Assembly (NCBI RefSeq): GCF_901000735.1
Contig: NC_081547.1
Coordinates: 15,828,397-15,892,396 of the forward strand
Direction of reading: 5' to 3'
Source: Corylus avellana
Taxonomy: Eukaryota; Streptophyta; Magnoliopsida; Fagales; Betulaceae
Length of the DNA: 64,000 nucleotides
The notes beneath the pieces are model-generated. The model saw only the letters and a program-made list of their open reading frames with translations. It did not search any database and had not been told where the DNA came from. Position 1 is the stretch's first letter. Each line of letters begins with the position of its first letter. Positions 58,501-64,000 of the stretch are shown here, one piece after another. Both the position numbers and the translations under genes were made by a program.

Positions 58501-61500
58501 TGGAAAAATGTGGCTACGTGCCTCTTTTGGTGCTTATAGGGGAAAATGAGTGATAGAAACTTTGAGGACAGGGAGAGTACGCTGGAGGAAATTTTATCTT
58601 TGTTCTACGAAACATTGTATCTATGGACATCGGTATTTGTGTCTCCTTTGTTGATTAGTTATAGCGACTTCCTTGTTCATTTTGTTATTTCTAGTTATGT
58701 GGTTCATTTTGTATACTTCTTGTGTACTTAAAGGCGCCTTACGCTTTCAATGAGATTGGTTTATTATATAAAAAAAAAAATAAAAAAATAATAAAAAAAC
58801 ATAAGCTAAACTTACATAGTCAAAGATAATTCTGTGGTTTCAAAAACTTACAGTCACAAAACACCAGACAAGGGAATCTGAGAAAGAGACCTTGTCTAGT
58901 TACAGAAAAAGCATATAGTGCATCCATAAATCAATCCACAATATACTGTGCACAGAAAAAAATAAAAATAAAGAAAGCCACAATATACTAAAGACAAACC
59001 TTATGTTCTGCATCCTGAAATAGTAGAAGTTCCCCCACTGTTGAGAAGGCCCTTGTTGATGCTTTGCTATGTATTGCTTATGAGCCCATTCCTAGCAACA
59101 CAATCAAAATCAGTCCAGTGCTAAAGCAGCATTTTCTTCCATTCTAGAAAAAAAAAAAAAAAAAATTGAGAACAGCAGTAGCTGCTGCATCAATGGGCAG
59201 ATGTATAATTCTGTAATCACTTAAGTACTACTTTTGGGATGTCTCATTTTTCAAACTCGCAATTATTCATTACAAGACTTGTGGGATAGGAATATCTGTG
59301 CTTCATAAGAAAAAAAATATTCCTCAAATATTGCAACAAAAAATAACTACAGAAATATTATCTACTAAATCTATTAGAAAGCAAAAAATTAAATGTAAAA
59401 CATGTGAACTAAAAATTCCAAAAATCAGTTGCATGCCAGGTTATAATGCGAAATAACTGTAAGGACAAAATGCACAATGGGTCCCATGCTTAGTTTTCCA
59501 CATCATTCTTATGGCCAAAGAAGAAAAACAAGAAGTTCCAACTGTTTTCAGATATACCCCAATGCACCCTTCTTAATGTCTCAATTAGAGAAATCACCTG
59601 TTGATTCTCTGGAAGTGGGTAGACATCACCAAAAATAGTTACCCTTGCATTTGACAAGCCACTCCATCCAGGTATCTACGAAACCTAACTGTCAATAAAA
59701 TCCATAAATGGAAAACAACTAGCCCAAGTACAACTAGCGAGAGAAAAGAAGAATTAACTAACCTGCACAACAAGTGTGCATCTTGGGTCGGCTAACAAAT
59801 TCCGTGTGTGGATGGCTAATGGTGAAAATGAAAATAATGGATCTGCAAACAAAATACATCACAAAAAACAAATGAACACAATCACCACATGAATGATCAT
59901 TATTAAATGAATATATGACTATCAACAGTCCAAGACAAGGACCATAAGAAATTAAATGATCTAATATATAGAATTATAGGCCATTTCTATCCCAATACAA
60001 CAAAGACCATACATTAAACAGTTCTGAAACTTCAAATCAAACAGGCTGAACCTTATGATGGACAAGTACATAAAATAGGGAGTCACTTTATACTTTCCTG
60101 CCAAACATTTGTAGGAGACAAAAAGTTGAACTATAGATGCAAAACCGTAGACTAACTTTTATAGCAAAAAAAAGGACTTACGACCCATTGAATCAGGTGC
60201 AAAATCTACCAAAGAACCAAACGGATACCCTTCTCGTCTGTGGTGCATCCGAGACATCACAGTGCACAAATGAGCAAATCTGGCCTTTAATCACAAAAAA
60301 AAAAAAAAAAAAAAAAACGCATTCAGATGTTGACAAATAACAACACAACCAGAATATTGGGAGTCACTATTATTACGTGATCCAAAGTTGAGACTGAAAA
60401 GAGTAAGAGACAAATTACTAGAAATAATAATAACAGGGGGAAGTCACTGCTATCATTTGATCCAAAGTAAACACTGAAAAGAGTAAGAAACAAATTACAA
60501 GAACTAATAATATCTTGCGACAAAATAACAGCATTTACCTGCTCCATCAGGTTGCGAACTGCTAAGGCTGGTCGAGGTAAACCATGAGCAGAGGTTGCAC
60601 TCTGCACTCCACCAGAAATTGGGGTCCTAAAAAGCCCAGCTCGGGTTCCCCCTCCTGCTACACTTCCACCTGGGGCTGGAAGAGGCATGTCCACTTTTAG
60701 TGCCTCATCCGCCTCCTTCCCACTACTTTGAGTGTGACCTAAATTAACCTTCACAACCCAAGAAAGATCATTACAACTACAATTCCCATATGATCTCATT
60801 CTAAGTCAATTTTATGTTTAATAAGATGCTTCAACTATCATGTAGACACATAGCAGAGTTATAAGCTCATCATAGATAGACATCCTCCAAAATCCTTTAC
60901 CCTATTTTGGGAAATATGGAAAAACAAGCTTCCCACATTTCCTAAATAATATCCTATAATCACAAATGACAAGCATACAATGAAGGGAAATAAAGTTTAA
61001 AGAAAGTATATTTCTTCTGTGGTCTTTGAAAGTAAAACTGGTGAAAAAATATAAATTTCGAAATTTAAAAAAAAAAAAAAAAAAAGATAAAATCAAGTTG
61101 TAGTATTATTTATCCCTTCATGCTATATGAGAATATACCATATCTGTTGGTCAGTCACACAGATACCTGCTGAATAGTTCAAAAGAATTAGCTCATAAGT
61201 AGTAAGTACAAAGAAATACAGTGTAACATCAAAGGCAATTCCTCAATATTTCATAAGTTAATACTCCAAAGAAATGAGTTATAGTCATAAAGTATGCAAT
61301 ATGAGGTGATCTTGGCTGCAATGCAGATAAAGAATTACAAAGAATTCATGCTACCATTCAGAATGCCTAAATTTCAAACTTAAACTTTCATATACTATAT
61401 GCTTTCCCAAATAAAAATGTAAATAGCTGATGCTGCAACTTACACTTGTTGTCCACATTAAAATAGAACATAAAGGGGAAAAAATAAAAATAAAAATATG

Positions 61501-62413
61501 CAGTCTACCTTGGCCTACACTGGAAGTTTAAATGCATTTTGAAATAATATGAATGAACATGAACCAGAAATATTTAACATATGACAGTCCAACATTTCCC
61601 TCATCCATATAATCTTAATAAACTTGAATCACAGGCCACGATATCACTTGGTGATATCTAAAAGGGGGTATGTGCCTGATCAGAGAAAGAAAAGTAGCTC
61701 CAAAATGATAGCCATACATACAATATCTATAGAGTATAACATATCATCTGATACCTATCAGCAACTGCCTGGAAAAGTAGTAGTATAAGCAATACATGCA
61801 TATATGGGCATGCTCTATTATCCAATGAAATTCAAATTGTAGTAAGTTTTAAAAATTCACTAATTTTCGTTTATTTTTCACTCGTAATATTTGTTATTTT
61901 ATAAAGGCCATCGAAAAAGAAGGGGTCGAACATACATGAAATCGTCCACTGTAACTCCCTATTTTTCATATAACTTCAATGGCTACTTAATATCTCGGCA
62001 ATGCCTATTGTTGTCACATCAAAAGAATAATATTCAAACTTATATCTGACCATTTTTTCCTCGGCAACAAAACCGAAAATCAACACATCAGAAAACCCAA
62101 AATCGCAGACTGCAAACACCATATAGGTCGGTCATTCACGCAGGGCTATTATATAAATTACCTGAGACAAAGACAAACTATCTTCAGAAACAAAGCCAAA
62201 CCCATTATCCAAAGGCCTACTATCTTCACCTTCATCACCAGAAACCTCGCGTGCGAGAGCGAGAGCACGAAGCCCAGGAAACTGAGGATTATCGCAGATT
62301 TTGAGAGACCCAATTCGCTTATTCGGTGCTCTGATCGAAGACGACGGGCTACTGAGAGGCGGGTACGTCTCTGAGAACTTGGGGATGAACAGAGGGCGCG
62401 CAAGGGCTTCCAT
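49546..62413 (-). CDS. Plastid-type FMN-binding split-barrel protein (pyridoxamine 5'-phosphate oxidase family)
   Basis: Nine exons on the minus strand join in frame to 1170 bp (389 aa): 62413-62162, 60748-60539, 60284-60182, 59842-59763, 59675-59598, 59091-59000, 50432-50321, 49882-49757 and 49662-49546 (TAA). All introns are GT-AG with matching phases. Residues 1-50 are Ser/Pro-rich with few acidic residues, a likely chloroplast transit peptide. Residues about 145-290 form the split barrel: [52 protein letters not shown] and FYYFRMQNI. The C-terminal part (about 305-389), with [16 protein letters not shown], resembles the HugZ/DUF2470-type tail of glutamyl-tRNA-reductase-binding proteins. 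A flavin- or heme-linked plastid role is inferred. The closest relative I recall is Arabidopsis At1g51560. Intron 6 is 8.6 kb and full of transposons; the frame is intact. Confidence 0.92.
50433..50989. other. Start of intron 6 with possible SINE trace
   Basis: No gene. At about 50640-50670 the minus strand reads ATAGGTTCAATGCCTAAT, like the B-box of a tRNA-derived SINE, but no A-box or ends could be placed. Confidence 0.25.
51009..52366 (-). repeat. Tandem duplication of a LINE 3' end, about 440 bp
   Basis: Unit 1 (about 51009-51445) and unit 2 (about 51446-52366, less the 466-bp solo LTR and its extra duplication) both run from AATTTATTGAAAAGAAAAA through GTATACAAGAGA and GGCGTCTAAAATCTA to GGATGAGGAGGTGATTCA and GCATAGGCAA. 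The junction at 51440-51450 joins the end of one to the start of the next. Confidence 0.8.
51506..51971 (-). mobile_element. Solo LTR, 466 bp
   Basis: TGATGCAGCACGACGTCGTG ... GTCTACGTCA with a perfect duplication CAACC (51501-51505, 51972-51976). The minus strand carries GGGGGCTATAAATACATGC, a TATA box, so the LTR is read on the minus strand. An internal repeat of TCGTCTRGACRGCTGYAGAC occurs twice (about 51788 and 51858). It sits inside the second LINE copy. Confidence 0.88.
52461..52969 (+). mobile_element. Solo LTR, 509 bp
   Basis: Starts TGATGTAGGAAACC and ends TGTTGCATCA, flanked by CGGAG (52456-52460) and TGGAG (52970-52974), a duplication with one mismatch. GGTATAAAAGAGG at about 52813 is a TATA box on the plus strand. 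The host LINE reads on each side when it is removed. Confidence 0.8.
53056..53199. repeat. 72-bp tandem duplication
   Basis: Two 72-bp units (53056-53127, 53128-53199) are identical except for one base (AAAGCTGTG versus AAAGCCGTG). They lie in LINE coding sequence read on the minus strand and keep its frame. The near-identity suggests a recent slip. Confidence 0.92.
53510..53737 (+). mobile_element. LINE ORF2 C-terminal fragment, plus strand
   Basis: A frame with [19 protein letters not shown] matches the end of plant L1 ORF2 after the zinc-binding motif. It stops at the A-tail of the opposite-strand LINE beginning at 53738. Confidence 0.55.
53738..55850 (-). mobile_element. LINE with internal deletion, minus strand
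   Basis: The antisense A-tail at 53738-53780 is followed on the minus strand by the ORF2 C-terminus (54402-54151: [24 protein letters not shown]), then the endonuclease start (54767-54579: [29 protein letters not shown]). Upstream a frame (55839-55528) reads like the conserved N-terminal region of plant L1 ([39 protein letters not shown]). The RT core is deleted. The outer 5' limit is uncertain. Confidence 0.7.
56591..58798 (+). mobile_element. 5'-truncated L1 LINE with target duplication, intron 6
   Basis: Starts within RT and ends in the typical L1 3' end (TGTGTACTTAAAGGCGCC, AATGAGATTGGTTTATTAT, A-rich tail to 58798). Flanks ACATAAGCTAGACT (56577-56590) and ACATAAGCTAAACT (58799-58812) are a 14-bp duplication with one mismatch. 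Domains seen in changing frames are [18 protein letters not shown] (about 56730-56787), [16 protein letters not shown], a junction that skips the middle palm, [13 protein letters not shown] (about 57060-57100), the catalytic FADDTLIF (about 57190-57215) and the zinc-binding tail [19 protein letters not shown] ... YVDHLLLHC (58239-58440). Multiple stops make it dead. Confidence 0.85.
58815..58999. other. End of intron 6
   Basis: AT-rich intron sequence leading (on the minus strand) away from the donor of exon 6. Nothing recognised. Confidence 0.4.
60360..60518. repeat. Imperfect 80-bp tandem duplication in intron 2 of the FMN-binding gene
   Basis: GAGTCACTATTATTACGTGA at 60361 and AAGTCACTGCTATCATTTGA at 60441 begin two copies sharing GATCCAAAG..ACTGAAAAGAGTAAG and ACAAATTAC. 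Identity is moderate, so it is old. Confidence 0.75.
60749..62161. other. Intron 1 of the FMN-binding gene, no element seen
   Basis: 1.4 kb of AT-rich intron with an A-tract at 61068-61085. I see no terminal repeats, ORFs with motifs or RNA genes. Confidence 0.45.
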
Positions 62414-62560
62414 GTGTGTGTGTCGGAGAGAGAGAGAGACAGAGTGAGAGTGGAAAAAAGAGAATTGGGAGCAAAAAGAAGCTTTTAATCATAAATTGTT
62501 TGAGAAGTGAGATATGGACGTGTGGAGGCAAAATTTACATTGGACCGGAAATTTAGCACA
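62414..62560 (-). promoter_or_regulatory. 5' UTR and proximal promoter of the FMN-binding gene
   Basis: Directly upstream of the ATG (62413) is a (CA)n/(CT)n-rich leader on the minus strand (62414-62450), typical of plant 5' UTRs. No convincing TATA box was found. Confidence 0.4.
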
Positions 62561-62940
62561 TTTGATTGATACAAGAAAAAAATAAAAATATTTTGTACAG
62601 AAAAGTAAAAAAAAATTATTTTGTAATAATTTTTTATTTAAATAGTAATAAAAAGTAATTTATATGATGTGATGTAAAAAATATGAATATTAGAATTAAT
62701 TTTGAAATAAATTTTTTGAGTTTATAGGTTCAATCCAGTCCGGTCCTTTGGCAAACATGCCCTTCGTGCGTCGGGTTTGGTAATACTTGGAATTAAAAAT
62801 GACCTGCACGCACACACTCCAAAGTCAAGGGGGGATATGTTTGGTAACCGGTTTAGTTTATGAATCCCATATTTAGGGTCGTGTGGGTTTACAATTTTAA
62901 AATAGTTTTTTTTTTTTTTTTGAATATTGATTTTTTTGTT

Positions 62941-63735
62941 GAGAAATGCTAGAAGATCCCAAATTTTTTTTCGGATTAATTACTTTTTTAGTACTTAAGT
63001 TTTGACTTTTTTATTTTTTCTCATTTAAGTTTCAAATCGTATCACAAATGATACATAACTTATGGATAAAAACCAGTTTAGTACCTCCATCACATTCCGT
63101 TAGTCCAAATTAACGGATTGTCACGTGTCGTAATATAAATATGCCACATGTCCTAAAAAAATTTAAAAATATTAAAAAAAAAAAAACTAAACCCTTTAAA
63201 AAAAAAATAGGGTGACCCGGCTATCCCATTTTGGCCAATGGGAGTGGCTTGGCCACCCCCAAGGCCTTTGAGGGTAGTTTCGGCCACTCTCTTTTGGCCA
63301 TTGGGGTGGTCGGCATCCCCCCATTGGCAAAAATGGGGTGGCAGGGCCACCCTTGTTTTTTTAAGTGTTTAGTTTTTTTTTAATATATATATTTTATTTT
63401 GTTAGGACACGTAGCATTTTATATTACGAGATGTGGAAATCCCTTAATTTGGGCTAACGGAATATGACAGATGAATTAAACTGATTTTTACCCATAAGTC
63501 AGGTTCCATCTGTATACGATTTGAAACCTAAGTAGAGAAAAACAAAAAAGTTAAAACCTAGGTACTAAAGGTAATTAACCATTTTTTTTCTTCAAAAAGT
63601 TGATTCCTAAATAATGTGTTCCCATCCCATGAGTTGATAACACATTTTCCAAAATAATAAATCTCATAAGATGATGACACAACATTTGAGAATCAACTTT
63701 TAGAAAAAAAAAATTTAGAATGTGTAACACTTCTC
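62941..63735. mobile_element. MITE interrupted by a small MULE
   Basis: The ends GAGAAATGCTAGAAGATCCC and (reverse complement of the right end) GAGAAGTGTTACACATTCTA, followed on both sides by a poly-T run and AAAAGTTGATTC, define an inverted-repeat element of about 180 bp once the insert is removed. No ORF. Confidence 0.65.
62973..63580. mobile_element. Non-autonomous MULE with long TIRs
   Basis: Inverted repeats of about 170 bp (GGATTAATTACTTTTTTAGT against GGTTAATTACCTTTAGTACC) are bounded by a 10-bp duplication ATTTTTTTTC (62963-62972, 63581-63590). The centre (about 63208-63355) is GC-rich and self-complementary, with GGCCACCCC and GGGGTGGC motifs. No transposase. Confidence 0.8.
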
Positions 63736-64000
63736 TAGTTTGTTTGGAGTATGTTTGGTACTGGATAATCATTCCATGAAAAATGGTTATTTCAATGTTA
63801 TTCTATTTCATCTTCTTTCATTTTCAATAAAAATTATTATTATTATTTTTTTAATTGAATAACCATTCCACGTACCAATTCTACCCGAAGTTTTAGAATA
63901 GTCATTTTCATACCTTAAATTGAGGAATAGATTGTGTTTTCCCAAAAAAAAACAAAAGAAAGAACAAAAAAAAGAAAGTAAAACGTGTTGCATCCTGAGG
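63736..64000. other. Intergenic, no gene seen
   Basis: AT-rich sequence upstream of the FMN-binding gene. Weak inverted similarity (GGATAATCATTCC against GGAATGGTTATTC) may be part of a MITE that runs past the window. Confidence 0.3.

Noticed and set aside
60137..60340. Plus-strand 67-codon frame
   Set aside because: It is antisense to exon 3 of the FMN-binding gene and ends in a poly-A tract.

Overview
The window is nuclear DNA of a flowering plant. The evidence is AT-rich non-coding DNA, GT-AG introns, three intron-rich genes with plant homologues, and dense plant-type transposons (Tat-lineage Ty3/Gypsy, Cassandra and other TRIMs, L1-type LINEs, hAT, Tourist and Mutator-like elements). Large TE-filled introns and recognisable gene order relative to Arabidopsis suggest a eudicot, plausibly woody. 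The species cannot be fixed from the sequence alone.

Left third (1-14.2 kb): a Mutator-like element (496-12790, 9-bp target duplication AAAGATTTA, about 250-bp terminal inverted repeats) carries a piece of foreign coding sequence. That ORF is split by a 10.8-kb Tat-lineage Gypsy retrotransposon (1596-12410, duplication AAAGC). The Gypsy has decayed gag and pol, two RNase H domains, a 59-bp tandem array and a long antisense ORF. Its 5' LTR has lost about 640 bp and holds a hAT element. Next to it a MITE contains two further insertions.

Middle (14.4-47.2 kb): two kelch genes converge tail to tail. The plus-strand gene (14388-37803, seven exons, 432 aa) encodes a membrane-anchored kelch protein. 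Its introns hold an L1 LINE with a tandemly duplicated TRIM, a Tourist MITE, further LINE pieces, a same-family antisense retrotransposon insertion with Cassandra and another TRIM, and a hAT element. The minus-strand gene (39292-47202, two exons, 464 aa) encodes an F-box/kelch protein. Its 6.5-kb intron holds a degenerate LTR element and a 1.34-kb solo LTR.

Right (49.5-62.4 kb): a minus-strand gene of nine exons (389 aa) encodes a plastid-type FMN-binding split-barrel protein of the pyridoxamine 5'-phosphate oxidase superfamily. Its 8.6-kb intron 6 holds several LINEs, two solo LTRs and tandem duplications. From memory the three genes match the adjacent Arabidopsis loci At1g51540, At1g51550 and At1g51560, which would be conserved microsynteny. 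I see no CRISPR, tRNA or rRNA gene. The only rRNA-like sequence is the 5S-derived part of the Cassandra LTRs. The most notable content is the nested insertion history, which can be ordered from intact target-site duplications. I found no clear sign of a new biochemical system.
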